In this document: positions 46,711 through 55,063 of the stretch, one piece after another | Layout of the letters: each line of letters opens with the position of its first letter | How positions within the stretch are numbered: position 1 is the first letter of the stretch | Assembly (NCBI GenBank): GCA_001314805.1 | Contig: LJSY01000018.1 | Span: 1-64,000, forward strand | Direction: 5' to 3' | Source: Rhodobacteraceae bacterium HLUCCO18 | GTDB taxonomy: Bacteria > Pseudomonadota > Alphaproteobacteria > Rhodobacterales > Rhodobacteraceae | DNA length: 64,000 nucleotides | The notes under the pieces: generated by a model | What the model was told of the DNA's origin: nothing | What the model saw: the letters and a program-made list of their open reading frames with translations, nothing else | The model's database searches: none | Translations under genes and position numbers: made by a program

Positions 46711-46717
46711 GGGCCGC

Positions 46718-47278
46718 TTGAGGATCGTGGGCGGACGCTGGCGGGGCAGGGTCCTTGCCGATCTGGGCCAGGGCGATCCCGCGGCCCATCTGCGGCCCAC
46801 CACCGACCGTGTGCGTGAAAGCCTGTTCAACCTTCTGACCAATGGGCGCTGGGGCGATCTGGTGACCGGCGCGCGGGTGCTGGACCTGTTCGCGGGGACC
46901 GGGGCGCTGGGGCTCGAAGCGCTGTCGCGGGGGGCGGTGCATGCGACCTTCGTTGACAATGGCGGCGCGGCGCGGGCGCTTCTGCGGGACAATATCGGCC
47001 GCTGTTCGGGGCAGGGCGTGACCAAGGTGTTCCGCCGCGACGCCACGCAGCTCGGCGAGAACCGGGGCGCGGCCTTCACGCTTGTCTTCCTCGATCCGCC
47101 CTATGGCATGGGTCTGGGCGAAAGGGCGCTCGCCTCGGCCGGCGAGGGCGGCTGGATCGCGCCCGGCGCGACAATCGTCTGGGAGGAGGAGGCCGCGCCG
47201 CTCCCGCCGCCGGGTTTCGAGACGCTCGATGAACGGCGCTACGGGTCCACCAGCATCAGCCTGCTGCGGGCGCCATGA
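46718..47278 (+). CDS. rsmD: 16S rRNA (guanine(966)-N(2))-methyltransferase RsmD
   Basis: 186-residue SAM-dependent methyltransferase modifying G966 of 16S rRNA. The N-terminal MRIVGGRWRGR and RPTTDRVRESLFNLL are nearly diagnostic. The SAM site is VLDLFAGTGALGLEALSRGA, and the catalytic motif is FLDPPYG. The start is TTG at 46718, supported by GAGGG five bases upstream and by the alignment of MRIVGG; no ATG fits. It follows the flavoprotein gene by 7 bp. Confidence 0.92.
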   Translation: MRIVGGRWRGRVLADLGQGDPAAHLRPTTDRVRESLFNLLTNGRWGDLVTGARVLDLFAGTGALGLEALSRGAVHATFVDNGGAARALLRDNIGRCSGQGVTKVFRRDATQLGENRGAAFTLVFLDPPYGMGLGERALASAGEGGWIAPGATIVWEEEAAPLPPPGFETLDERRYGSTSISLLRAP

Positions 47279-47315
47279 CCCCGGGCCGCGGAGAAACCAC
47301 GCCCGGCCCTGCCGG

Positions 47316-47672
47316 ATGACGAGGGTCTCGCACCATTGTCCGGCTTGCGGCGCGCCGCTTCCGGCCATGGCGCGCCACCCCTGGTATATCTGCGCGCTCT
47401 GCCGCGACAGGATCACCGACGCCGACGGCTACCAACTGGAGTTCGGCAACACCACGATCTCGGGCGGCTTCGCCTGGCGGCGGGCGGGGGAGGAGAGGTT
47501 TCACGAGGCGCTGGGCTTTCTCGGGCTTCTCGACGGCCGCCCGGTCCGCGTCAGCGCCGCGCGTTTCGGCGGCATCGTGGCCGAACCCTGCGCAAGCCCG
47601 CGCGAGGGCTTCGGCCCGATCCTTGGCGACGCGGAAGACGACCGCCACGATGGACGGCCGTCCCCCTCGTAA
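47316..47672 (+). CDS. small zinc-ribbon hypothetical protein
   Basis: 118 residues. The N-terminus holds a CxxC pair in HHCPACGAP and a second in YICALCRDR, a four-cysteine zinc ribbon. The rest (GYQLEFGNTTISGGFAWRR...) is a short mixed domain with no recognised family. The ATG at 47316 lies 37 bp after rsmD, so co-transcription is likely. Whether it acts with ribosomal RNA or elsewhere is unknown. The C-terminal 20 residues are charged and low-complexity, and the true end could differ in relatives. Confidence 0.68.
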   Translation: MTRVSHHCPACGAPLPAMARHPWYICALCRDRITDADGYQLEFGNTTISGGFAWRRAGEERFHEALGFLGLLDGRPVRVSAARFGGIVAEPCASPREGFGPILGDAEDDRHDGRPSPS

Positions 47673-47743
47673 GGAGATACTTGCTGAAATCGGACCCACC
47701 GGGGCCCGATACGGACCCTGGACGGCCATCGCGCCGACCATCA

Positions 47744-47794
47744 GGGGAAAGCGACGTCTCTTTCCCCGTGGCGGGCCCCGTTACGGGCCCCGTT
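47744..47794. repeat. stem-loop and tandem 12 bp repeat before recQ
   Basis: GGGGAAA (47744-47750) and TTTCCCC (47761-47767) form a perfect 7 bp stem with a 10-base loop. Then CGGGCCCCGTT occurs twice with a 12 bp period (47772-47782, 47784-47794). This lies in the 222 bp gap between the zinc-ribbon gene and recQ, and may terminate the rsmD transcript or be part of the recQ leader. Confidence 0.5.
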
Positions 47795-47894
47795 GCAGGG
47801 CAGATCGACATCTGGGGGGTCTTGTTAACGAAACCTCAATATGGGACCCTCACGGTCAATCGAGCATAAACCAAGAACCCAACAGGCTGCCCCC

Positions 47895-49949
47895 ATGCTG
47901 GAGACCCGCCCGGACGCCTCCGCGCTCCTTTCTTCCGTTTTCGGCTTCGACGGGTTCAGGCCCGGACAGGCGGACATCGTGGACGCCGTGGCGGCGGGTC
48001 GCAACGTGCTGGCCATCATGCCGACGGGCGGCGGCAAGTCCCTCTGTTTCCAGCTGCCCGCGATCATGCGCGACGGCGTGACCGTGGTCATCTCGCCCCT
48101 GATCGCGCTGATGCGGGATCAGGTTCGCGGGCTGCGGGAGGCGGGTGTCGAGGCGGGCGCGCTCACCTCCGGCAACACGCCAGAGGAAACCGACGCCGTC
48201 TGGCAGGCGCTTGAGGAGCGGCGGCTGAAGCTTCTTTACATCGCGCCCGAACGGCTTGCGTCCTCCGGCACCGAGCGGATGCTCAACCGCGCCGGCGTCA
48301 GCCTGATCGCCGTGGACGAGGCGCATTGCGTCAGCCAGTGGGGCCATGATTTCCGGCCCGATTACCTCAAGATCGGGGCGCTGAGGCGTACGCTGGGCGT
48401 CCCGCTTGCCGCCTTCACCGCCACTGCCGACGCCGAAACCCGCGACGAGATCGTCGCGCGGCTTTTCGACGGCGCGGCGCCCGAGGTGTTTCTGCGCGGC
48501 TTCGACCGCCCCAATCTCAGCCTCGCCTTCGAGGTCAAGAACCAGCCGCGGAGCCAGATCCTCAGCTACGCCGCCGCGCGTCGCGGTCAATCGGGCATCG
48601 TCTATTGCGGCACGCGCGCCAAGACCGAGACGCTGGCGCGCGCGCTGTGCGACGACGGCCATAGTGCCTGCGCCTATCACGGCGGGATGGAGGCCGACGA
48701 CCGCCGCCATGTCGAACACCGCTTCGCCACCGAGGACGGGCTGATCGTCGTGGCCACCGTCGCCTTCGGCATGGGCGTGGACAAGCCCGATATCCGCTGG
48801 GTGGCGCAGGCCGACCTGCCCAAGTCGATCGAGGCCTATTATCAGGAGATCGGCCGCGCGGGCCGGGACGGTGCGCCCGCGGACACGCTGACGCTCTACG
48901 GTCCCGACGATATCCGCTTTCGCCGCAGCCAGATCGACGAGGGGCTCGCGCCCCCGGAACGCAAGGCCGCCGACCATGCCCGACTGAACGCGCTTCTGGG
49001 ACTGGCCGAGGCGATCTCCTGCCGTCGCCAGAAGCTTCTCGGCTATTTCGGGGAGACGGCGGAACCCTGCGGCAATTGCGATCTCTGCGCCAGGGCGCCC
49101 GAGACCTTCGACGCCTCCACCGCCGTGCAGAAGGCGCTCAGCGCCATTCTGCGCACCGGCGAATGGTTCGGGGCGGGCCATCTGATAGATGTCCTGACGG
49201 GAACCGGGACCGACAAGGTCATCGACCGGGGTCATGACCGCCTGCCGACCTTCGGCGTGGGCACCGAGTTCGACCGCAAGGGATGGCAGGCGGTGTTCCG
49301 CCAGATGATGGGCCATGACCTCGTGCGCCCCGATCCCGCCCGCCACGGGGCGCTGCGCCTGACCGAGGCCGCGCGCCCCATCCTGCGCGGGGAGGCGGGC
49401 ATCACGCTCAGGAAGGACACGCTGGCCAGGGGCGGACGTCGCCCCGCCGCCAAGGCGCTGGTGTCGGAGGAGGACGCGCCGCTTCTCTCGGCGCTCAAGG
49501 CCAAGCGCCGCGCGCTGGCCGAGACCGCCCGCGTGCCCGCCTATGTCATCTTCACCGACCGCACGCTGATCGAGATGGCCGAGACGAAACCCCAGTCGCT
49601 CGACGAGATGGCGCGCATCTCGGGCGTTGGCGCAACCAAGCTCGAACGCTACGGCGCGGCCTTCCTCGAAATCGTCACCGGCGAGGCCGAGGCCCCGTCC
49701 CATCCCGCGCGCCGCAAGCTCGCGGGCCGCGAGGCCGGCGTCCTATATGACCGGCTCCTGTCGGTGCAGGCCGATCTGGCGCGCGGCGACAGCGGTCTCG
49801 ACAAACCGCTCTCCTGTTCCTCGTCGCAACTTGCCAAACTGGCCGATCTTCGCCCGACCGACCGCGAAACCGTCGAGAAACTGCTGGGCGAACGCCGCGC
49901 CGACCGCTTTGCCGAGGCGTTTCTGGACGTTCTGCGCGCGGCGGGCTAG
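47895..49949 (+). CDS. recQ: ATP-dependent DNA helicase RecQ
   Basis: 684-residue 3'-5' helicase. It begins FGFDGFRPGQADIVDAV, has Walker A in MPTGGGKSLCFQLPA and DEAH in VDEAHCVSQWGHDFRPDY. Motifs IV-VI include GIVYCGTRAKTE and YYQEIGRAGRDG. The zinc-binding RQC region has CRRQKLLGYFGE and CGNCDLC, followed by winged-helix and HRDC segments. It acts in RecF-type recombination and fork repair. The ATG at 47895 is chosen because similarity starts at once. It is followed by yaaA 41 bp on. Confidence 0.96.
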   Translation: MLETRPDASALLSSVFGFDGFRPGQADIVDAVAAGRNVLAIMPTGGGKSLCFQLPAIMRDGVTVVISPLIALMRDQVRGLREAGVEAGALTSGNTPEETDAVWQALEERRLKLLYIAPERLASSGTERMLNRAGVSLIAVDEAHCVSQWGHDFRPDYLKIGALRRTLGVPLAAFTATADAETRDEIVARLFDGAAPEVFLRGFDRPNLSLAFEVKNQPRSQILSYAAARRGQSGIVYCGTRAKTETLARALCDDGHSACAYHGGMEADDRRHVEHRFATEDGLIVVATVAFGMGVDKPDIRWVAQADLPKSIEAYYQEIGRAGRDGAPADTLTLYGPDDIRFRRSQIDEGLAPPERKAADHARLNALLGLAEAISCRRQKLLGYFGETAEPCGNCDLCARAPETFDASTAVQKALSAILRTGEWFGAGHLIDVLTGTGTDKVIDRGHDRLPTFGVGTEFDRKGWQAVFRQMMGHDLVRPDPARHGALRLTEAARPILRGEAGITLRKDTLARGGRRPAAKALVSEEDAPLLSALKAKRRALAETARVPAYVIFTDRTLIEMAETKPQSLDEMARISGVGATKLERYGAAFLEIVTGEAEAPSHPARRKLAGREAGVLYDRLLSVQADLARGDSGLDKPLSCSSSQLAKLADLRPTDRETVEKLLGERRADRFAEAFLDVLRAAG

Positions 49950-49990
49950 GTCCATCCCAACCCCCGACACCAAACCAGGAGGCGCATCAT

Positions 49991-50767
49991 ATGCTGACCG
50001 TGATTTCCCCGGCCAAACGGCTCGACTGGTCCAACCGCGACGCCGCGATGACCGAGCCGCGCTTTCAGGATGACGCGGACGCACTGGCCTCCGTCGCGCG
50101 CGAGCTGTCGGTGGACGAGTTGATGAAACTCATGGGCATCTCCCGTGATCTCGCCGGGCTGAACGCGGAACGTTTCGCGCGGTTCGGTGAGGACCGGTCC
50201 GACCGCCGCCCGGCCGCCTTCGCCTTTGCGGGCGACACCTATGCGGGGCTTGAGGCCGATACGCTGGACGAGGACGCGCTGCGCTATGCGCAGGGTCATC
50301 TGCGCATCCTGTCCGGTCTTTACGGCCTCCTCCGCCCGCTCGACGCGATCGAGGCCTATCGGCTCGAGATGGGCAGCCGACTGAGGACCGAAAAGGGCCG
50401 CTCGCTTTATGACTGGTGGGGGCAACGGCTGGCGGATGCGCTCAACGAAGAGGCGCGCGCGCTAGGCACGGGCACCTTGGTCAACTGCGCCTCGGTGGAG
50501 TATTTCTCGGCCGTCGATGCCGGGGCGCTGGACCTGCAGGTGGTCACGCCGGTCTTCCTCGAGGACAAGCCCGAAGGCCCGCGCATCGTCAGCTTCTTCG
50601 CCAAGAAGGCACGCGGCGCGATGGCGCGTTTCATCGTCGAGAACCGGCTGACCGACCCGGATGAGCTTCGCGCCTTCGACACCGGCGGCTATGCGCATGA
50701 GCCATCGCTGAGCGAACCGGGCAAACCCGCCTTCCTGCGCCGTGCCTCGGCCGAGGCCGCCGCCTGA
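49991..50767 (+). CDS. yaaA: peroxide stress protein YaaA
   Basis: 258-residue DUF328 protein. The family start MLTVISPAKRLDW is clear, with LSGLYGLLRPLDAIEAYRLEMG, NCASVEYFSAVD and the C-terminal KARGAMARFIVENRLTDPDELRAF (in parts). E. coli YaaA is induced by OxyR, binds DNA and limits Fenton damage by lowering free iron. The ATG at 49991 follows CAGGAGG. It is downstream of recQ, both DNA-integrity functions, and convergent with the DUF1244 gene. Confidence 0.94.
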   Translation: MLTVISPAKRLDWSNRDAAMTEPRFQDDADALASVARELSVDELMKLMGISRDLAGLNAERFARFGEDRSDRRPAAFAFAGDTYAGLEADTLDEDALRYAQGHLRILSGLYGLLRPLDAIEAYRLEMGSRLRTEKGRSLYDWWGQRLADALNEEARALGTGTLVNCASVEYFSAVDAGALDLQVVTPVFLEDKPEGPRIVSFFAKKARGAMARFIVENRLTDPDELRAFDTGGYAHEPSLSEPGKPAFLRRASAEAAA

Positions 50768-50816
50768 GCGGTGCGCTGCGGGTCCGTCCGCGATGCGGGC
50801 GGTCTGTGCCGTCCGC

Positions 50817-51113
50817 TCAGTGCCCGGGATTCGATTTCTCGAAGGCGGCCTGCTGCTCCGCGCTCGCCTCGGCCTGGAATTTCTCTTTCCACTTGGCATA
50901 GGGCATACCGTAGACCACTTCGCGCGCGGCCTCCTTGTCCATCTCGATACCCTTCTCGGCGGCGGCTTCCTGGTACCAGCGGCTCAGGCAGTTCCGGCAG
51001 AAGCCCGTCAGGTTCATCATGTCGATGTTCTGCACGTCCTTGCGGTCGTCCAAATGCGCGAGCAGCCTGCGGAACGCGGCGGCCTCGAGCTCGGTCTTCG
51101 TCTGTTCGTCCAT
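50817..51113 (-). CDS. DUF1244-family protein
   Basis: 98 residues matching the compact DUF1244 family: TELEAAAFRRLLAHLDDRKDVQNIDMMNL, GFCRNCLSRWYQEAAA and MPYAKWKEKFQ. The CxxC in GFCRNCLSRW may bind metal. No function is established. I chose the ATG ending at 51113 because GGAGG lies 8 bases before it and the family usually starts MDEQTKTE; a longer start at 51134 is possible. It is downstream of the N-formylglutamate amidohydrolase gene with a gap of only 25 bp, suggesting co-transcription. Confidence 0.88.
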   Translation of the reverse strand: MDEQTKTELEAAAFRRLLAHLDDRKDVQNIDMMNLTGFCRNCLSRWYQEAAAEKGIEMDKEAAREVVYGMPYAKWKEKFQAEASAEQQAAFEKSNPGH

Positions 51114-51138
51114 CGCGATGTCCTCCGTTGCCATCGTC

Positions 51139-51891
51139 TCAGACCTCGGCAATCCGCAGCGCCGCGTCAAGCATCGGCGCAAGCCTTCTGCCCCACGCGG
51201 TCTGTGCGTCTTCCGTCCCGATCAGGTCGTTGCGGACCTCAACCAGCACATGGGGCAGGCCCGTCTGCACCCCGTGCCGGTCCAGCGCATCGCCGGGCAG
51301 ATGGCCCGAATAGGGCTGGTTGTCGCCCACGCACAGGTCCGGCTCGGCGTTGAGCCGCGCGAGAAGCGGCAGGGCGAGGCGCGTGTCGGCGGCATAGAGC
51401 ACGCCCACATGCCACGGCCTCGGCGGGCGGCCCAGGAATTGCGGCGTGAAGGAATGGATGGCCACCAGCACGGGGTTTTCCCGCGCGGCGATCAGCGCCT
51501 CGATCGCGCGGTGATAGGGGCGGTGATAGCGCGCCAGACGCCGCTCGACCTCCACGGCGTCGGCATGGCGGTTGGCGGGGATGATCGACCCGTCATAGAC
51601 CTTCATCAGCAGTGTCGGGTCATCCTCGCCCCGGTTCGGGTCGATCACGAGGCGCGAGAAATCCGACAGGATCACCGGCGCGTCGAGCGCTTCGGCCAGA
51701 GCGCGCGCGACGCCGGCGGCGCCGACGTCATAGGCGATGTGGCGCTCCATGTCCTCTGGCGGCAACCCGAGATCCCCGCCGCCCACGTCTTCGGGCACCC
51801 GGTTCGAGGCGTGATCGCAGGTGATCACCCAGCGCGCGGGCCTGTTCGCGCCCTCGACATGGTAGGGGGCCGATTGCTGGGAGGCCGTCAT
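51139..51891 (-). CDS. N-formylglutamate amidohydrolase family protein
   Basis: 250 residues of the HutG-type N-formylglutamate deformylase family. Landmarks are ITCDHASNRVPED with metal-ligand candidates, SDFSRLVIDPNRGEDDPTLL, VLVAIHSFTPQF and the C-terminal GLPHVLVEVRNDLI. Such enzymes release glutamate and formate at the end of histidine degradation, but no hut genes are present, so the substrate may differ. The ATG is the complement of 51889-51891. It precedes the DUF1244 gene and is divergent from pyk. Confidence 0.87.
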   Translation of the reverse strand: MTASQQSAPYHVEGANRPARWVITCDHASNRVPEDVGGGDLGLPPEDMERHIAYDVGAAGVARALAEALDAPVILSDFSRLVIDPNRGEDDPTLLMKVYDGSIIPANRHADAVEVERRLARYHRPYHRAIEALIAARENPVLVAIHSFTPQFLGRPPRPWHVGVLYAADTRLALPLLARLNAEPDLCVGDNQPYSGHLPGDALDRHGVQTGLPHVLVEVRNDLIGTEDAQTAWGRRLAPMLDAALRIAEV

Positions 51892-52097
51892 CGCCCTGTC
51901 ACCCTTGCGTGGTCCAGAGCCGGGAATAGGCGATGGGCCGGCGAATGCAAAGTGCCGCAAGGGCGCTCTCTCCGGTTGTCCTGATGCGACGAATGCGCCA
52001 AGACGGCGACAGCACGGATGTGAGCGGTAACATCGCCCCCCGGCCCACCGGCCGGCGCCGTGCACAGGACGCCAGTACGGAGAGGGAACGGCCCGCA

Positions 52098-53546
52098 ATG
52101 AAACGCGCAAGACATGTCAAGATCGTCGCCACCCTCGGGCCGTCGTCGGAAGGCTACGACATGATCCGCAAGCTCTACGAGGCGGGGGCCGACGTCTTCC
52201 GCCTCAACATGAGCCATGGCGGTCATGACGAGATCCGCGCCCGCCACGCCGCGATCCGGCAGGTCGAGAAGGATGTGGGCCGCCCCATCGCGATCCTCGC
52301 CGACCTGCAGGGGCCCAAGCTGCGCTGCGGCACCTTCGCCAATGGCGAGGGCTACGACCTCGAGACCGGCGCATCCTTCCGCTTCGATCTCGACCCGACG
52401 CCCGGCGATGCGCGCCGCGTCCAGCTGCCCCACAAGGAAATCTTCGCCGCGCTCGAACCCGGTTCGCGGCTGCTGGTCAATGACGGCAAGGTGCGGCTTC
52501 GCGTCGATGGCTGCGGCCCCGACTTCGCCGAGTGCACCGTCGTCGCGGGTGGTCCGATCTCGAACCGGAAGGGCGTGAACGTGCCTGACGTGGTGCTTCC
52601 GCTGGCCGCGCTGTCCGAAAAGGACCGCAAGGACCTCGAATTCGTCTGCCAGCTCGGCGTCGACTGGCTTGCGCTCAGCTTCGTTCAGCGCGCCGCCGAC
52701 GTGGAGGAGGCGCGGGTGCTCTCCAGGGGGCGCGCCGCGATCCTGTCCAAGATCGAGAAACCCGCCGCGGTGCAGGCCTTCGACGAGATCCTCGCCACTT
52801 CCGACGGGATCATGGTTGCCCGCGGCGATCTGGGCGTCGAATTGCCCGTGCACGCCGTCCCGCCGATCCAGAAGCGCCTCGTGCGAAAGTGCCGGACCGT
52901 GGCCAAGCCGGTGATCGTCGCCACGCAGATGCTGGAAAGCATGATCGAAAGCCCGATGCCCACCCGTGCCGAGGTCTCGGACGTGGCCACCGCCCTTTAT
53001 GAAGGCGCTGACGCGGTGATGCTCAGCGCGGAATCGGCCGCCGGCGCCTACCCGATCGATGCCGTGACCACGATGCACAATGTCGCCGTCGAAGTCGAAA
53101 GCGACCCGAATTACCGCGACATCATGCAGGCCTCCCGCGTGGTGCAGCGCAATAGCACCGCCGATGCGATCGTCGCGGCCTCGCGCGAGATCGCGGAGAC
53201 GGTGGATATCAAGGCGATCTGCTGTTTCACGCAGTCGGGCAAGACCGCCGCACTGGTGGCGCGCGAACGTCCGAACGTGCCGATCCTCGCGCTGACACCG
53301 CTGGTGGGCGTGGCCCGGCGCATGTGCCTGACCTGGGGGATCGCGTGTTTCATGACCGAGGAGCAGAGCCGCTTCAAGGGCGCGGTGGTCTCGGCCGCGC
53401 GCGCGGCCCGGTCGAGCGGCTACGCCTCCGAGGAGGATCAGATCATCGTCGTGGCCGGTGTGCCCTTCAACGTGCAGGGCTCGACGAACATCCTGCGCGT
53501 GGCTCCCTGTGCCGAGCGTCTGATCTACGCCACCGATCCCGAATGA
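52098..53546 (+). CDS. pyk: pyruvate kinase
   Basis: 482-residue glycolytic enzyme making pyruvate and ATP from phosphoenolpyruvate. It starts RHVKIVATLGPSSEGYDMIRKL (first part) and FRLNMSHGGHDEI. The catalytic and metal-site segments are ILADLQGPKLRCG, ILSKIEKPAAVQAFDEI and GIMVARGDLGVELP. The potassium/loop segment is TQMLESMIESPMPTRAEVSDVA. The C-terminal allosteric domain has CCFTQSGKTAALVARERP. The ATG at 52098 is directly before the family start. It is followed at 41 bp by a small membrane protein. Confidence 0.96.
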   Translation: MKRARHVKIVATLGPSSEGYDMIRKLYEAGADVFRLNMSHGGHDEIRARHAAIRQVEKDVGRPIAILADLQGPKLRCGTFANGEGYDLETGASFRFDLDPTPGDARRVQLPHKEIFAALEPGSRLLVNDGKVRLRVDGCGPDFAECTVVAGGPISNRKGVNVPDVVLPLAALSEKDRKDLEFVCQLGVDWLALSFVQRAADVEEARVLSRGRAAILSKIEKPAAVQAFDEILATSDGIMVARGDLGVELPVHAVPPIQKRLVRKCRTVAKPVIVATQMLESMIESPMPTRAEVSDVATALYEGADAVMLSAESAAGAYPIDAVTTMHNVAVEVESDPNYRDIMQASRVVQRNSTADAIVAASREIAETVDIKAICCFTQSGKTAALVARERPNVPILALTPLVGVARRMCLTWGIACFMTEEQSRFKGAVVSAARAARSSGYASEEDQIIVVAGVPFNVQGSTNILRVAPCAERLIYATDPE

Positions 53547-53587
53547 TCCGGGCTTGCCGCGGGCACTGGATCGCATAGGCTCGGCCC

Positions 53588-53818
53588 ATGAACATCGGCG
53601 CAGACATCCTCATCGTCATCGGAACGGTCGTGACCGGCTTCGCGCTTTCTTCCATCGTCGCGGGCTGGGCCACGCGCACATGGCCGGTGATGGCGCTGGT
53701 CTCGCTGTTGATCGGGCTGGGCCTTCTGGTCTTCGTGCATCTGCAGCTTCCCGACGGCTTGTCCCCGATGGATATCCCGGAGGCCTTCATCCTCGTGGCG
53801 GCCCGCATCCTGAATTGA
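53588..53818 (+). CDS. small two-helix membrane protein
   Basis: 76 residues with two clear hydrophobic helices (about 5-27 and 33-53) and a short amphipathic C-terminus containing SPMDIPEAFILVAARIL. I do not recognise a named family. It follows pyk by 41 bp and precedes rpmI by 110 bp, so it could be the last gene of the pyk transcript. Composition and codon use look like neighbouring genes, supporting a real gene. Confidence 0.68.
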   Translation: MNIGADILIVIGTVVTGFALSSIVAGWATRTWPVMALVSLLIGLGLLVFVHLQLPDGLSPMDIPEAFILVAARILN

Positions 53819-53822
53819 GAAC

Positions 53823-53851
53823 TTGTCACGCCCCGCCAATGGCGGTATGCG
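53823..53851 (+). promoter_or_regulatory. candidate sigma-70-type promoter for rpmI-rplT
   Basis: TTGTCA (53823-53828), 17 bp spacer, TATGCG (53846-53851). The -35 matches 5 of 6 positions and the -10 3 of 6. This predicts a leader of about 70 bases before rpmI. infC is not adjacent, so an independent promoter is needed. Confidence 0.4.
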
Positions 53852-53928
53852 ACCCGCTCCACGGTGCGGCCGGCCAGAACGGCATGCCGAGTCGCGCCTG
53901 AACCGACCCTCGAGACCAGGAGACGGAA

Positions 53929-54129
53929 ATGCCGAAGATGAAGACCAAGTCGAGCGCCAAGAAGCGCTTCAAGGTGACCGGCACCGGCAAGGTGATGGCG
54001 GCGCAGGCCGGCAAGCGGCACGGGATGATCAAGCGGACGAACAAGTTCATCCGCAGCGCGCGCGGCACCGCGGTGCTGAGCGAGCCTGATCAGAAGATCG
54101 TCAAGTCCTACATGCCCTACGACCGCTGA
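53929..54129 (+). CDS. rpmI: 50S ribosomal protein L35
   Basis: 66-residue basic ribosomal protein. It has the family start [20 protein letters not shown] and [19 protein letters not shown]. It belongs to the large subunit. An AGGAGACGG site precedes the ATG. It is followed by rplT after 12 bp; infC, its usual upstream partner in many bacteria, is absent here. Confidence 0.97.
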   Translation: MPKMKTKSSAKKRFKVTGTGKVMAAQAGKRHGMIKRTNKFIRSARGTAVLSEPDQKIVKSYMPYDR

Positions 54130-54141
54130 GGAGGCCGCACC

Positions 54142-54501
54142 ATGTCCCGCACCAAAGGTGGAACCGTCACCCATCGCCGCCACAAGAAGGTTCTTGACGC
54201 GGCCAAAGGCTATTACGGCGCGCGGTCGCGCAGCTTCCGCACCGCGACGCAGGCCGTCGACAAGGCGAACCAGTACGCGACCCGCGACCGCAAGGCCCGC
54301 AAGCGCCAGTTCCGCGCGCTCTGGATCCAGCGGATCAACGCCGCTGTCCGGTCCCATGACGAGAACCTGACCTATTCGCGCTTCATCAACGGTCTGGCCA
54401 AGGCCGGCATCGAAGTGGACCGCAAGGTTCTGGCCGATCTCGCGATCCATGAGCCTGACGCGTTCGGCGCCATTGTCGCACAGGCCAAGGCCGCGCTCTG
54501 A
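54142..54501 (+). CDS. rplT: 50S ribosomal protein L20
   Basis: 119-residue 23S rRNA-binding protein needed early in 50S assembly. It starts [20 protein letters not shown], with [39 protein letters not shown] and [27 protein letters not shown] precedes the ATG. L20 represses its own operon in several bacteria, but no leader structure could be recognised here. The gene ends at a strong intrinsic terminator. Confidence 0.97.
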   Translation: MSRTKGGTVTHRRHKKVLDAAKGYYGARSRSFRTATQAVDKANQYATRDRKARKRQFRALWIQRINAAVRSHDENLTYSRFINGLAKAGIEVDRKVLADLAIHEPDAFGAIVAQAKAAL

Positions 54502-54523
54502 GATTGCGCCACGGTCAGACTTC

Positions 54524-54560
54524 AAACCCCCGCCGGGCGATGGTCCGGCGGGGGTTTTTC
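54524..54560 (+). terminator. intrinsic terminator after rplT
   Basis: Perfect 13 bp stem AAACCCCCGCCGG / CCGGCGGGGGTTT with an 8-base loop and a T-tract, 22 bp after the rplT stop. Confidence 0.93.
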
Positions 54561-54649
54561 GTCTTGGAACGCCCGGAACTGGCCCGCAGCCTCGACGAAT
54601 GCCTTCACGCAGCGGCATGAGGCCGCGACGCGCGTCCTGAAGCATCGAC

Positions 54650-54674
54650 GGAACTTTTCGTGCGCCGGTTCGTT
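54650..54674 (+). promoter_or_regulatory. candidate EcfG-type general stress promoter
   Basis: GGAAC (54650-54654), 16 bp spacer, CGTT (54671-54674), an exact match to the alphaproteobacterial EcfG consensus GGAAC-N16/17-CGTT. The predicted start is about 28 bp before the DUF883 gene. The downstream gene types (DUF883 and holin-like) are typical stress-regulon members. Some Rhodobacterales lack EcfG, so activity depends on the genome. Confidence 0.6.
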
Positions 54675-54709
54675 TAGGCCCCGGAGATCATTATCGACGG
54701 AGGACTGAA

Positions 54710-55042
54710 ATGGCTGCCGCAAAAGGAACCGCCAGCGGAAATGGCGCAAGCGACACCTCGGATATCGCCGCGCAACTCGAGAGCGTGAAGGCCGACCTCG
54801 CCTCGCTCAGCGAAGCTGTGAGCGATTATGCCCGTGGCAAGGGCGACGAGGCCCGCGACCGCCTGCAAGCGCGTGCCGAAGAGGTAAAGAGCGCCGCGCG
54901 GCACACGGCCGAAAACGCCCGCGCAGAGGCCGAGCGTCGGGCTTCGCAGGCGACGGATTACGTCCGTGATCACCCCGGGACCGCGATCGGCGTCGCAGCC
55001 GGCGTCGGCTTCCTCGTGGGGCTTCTGACGGCCCGTCGTTGA
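54710..55042 (+). CDS. DUF883 (ElaB/YqjD-like) membrane-anchored protein
   Basis: 110 residues. An Ala/Asp/Glu-rich amphipathic helical body (about 15-85: QLESVKADLASLSEAVSDYA, KGDEARDRLQARAEEVKSAA) is followed by a C-terminal membrane anchor (about 88-107) containing HPGTAIGVAAGVGFLVGLL. In E. coli related proteins YqjD and ElaB bind ribosomes at the membrane in stationary phase. The ATG follows GGAGGAC. It is preceded by an EcfG-type promoter and followed at 21 bp by the holin-like gene. Confidence 0.87.
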   Translation: MAAAKGTASGNGASDTSDIAAQLESVKADLASLSEAVSDYARGKGDEARDRLQARAEEVKSAARHTAENARAEAERRASQATDYVRDHPGTAIGVAAGVGFLVGLLTARR

Positions 55043-55063
55043 CCGGTCGTTGAGCGGACGCCC

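Noticed and set aside
47825-47840. TTAAC half-site before recQ as a second CtrA box
   Set aside because: Only one half matches; the second is TCAAT instead of TTAAC, so it is within chance expectation.
47623-48081. 152-residue open frame overlapping the recQ start
   Set aside because: It is out of frame with recQ, has an Arg/Pro-rich composition and overlaps a strongly supported gene.
53819-53928. L20 autoregulatory leader before rpmI
   Set aside because: infC is absent, the region is only 110 bp, and no structure matching known L20 leaders was recognised.
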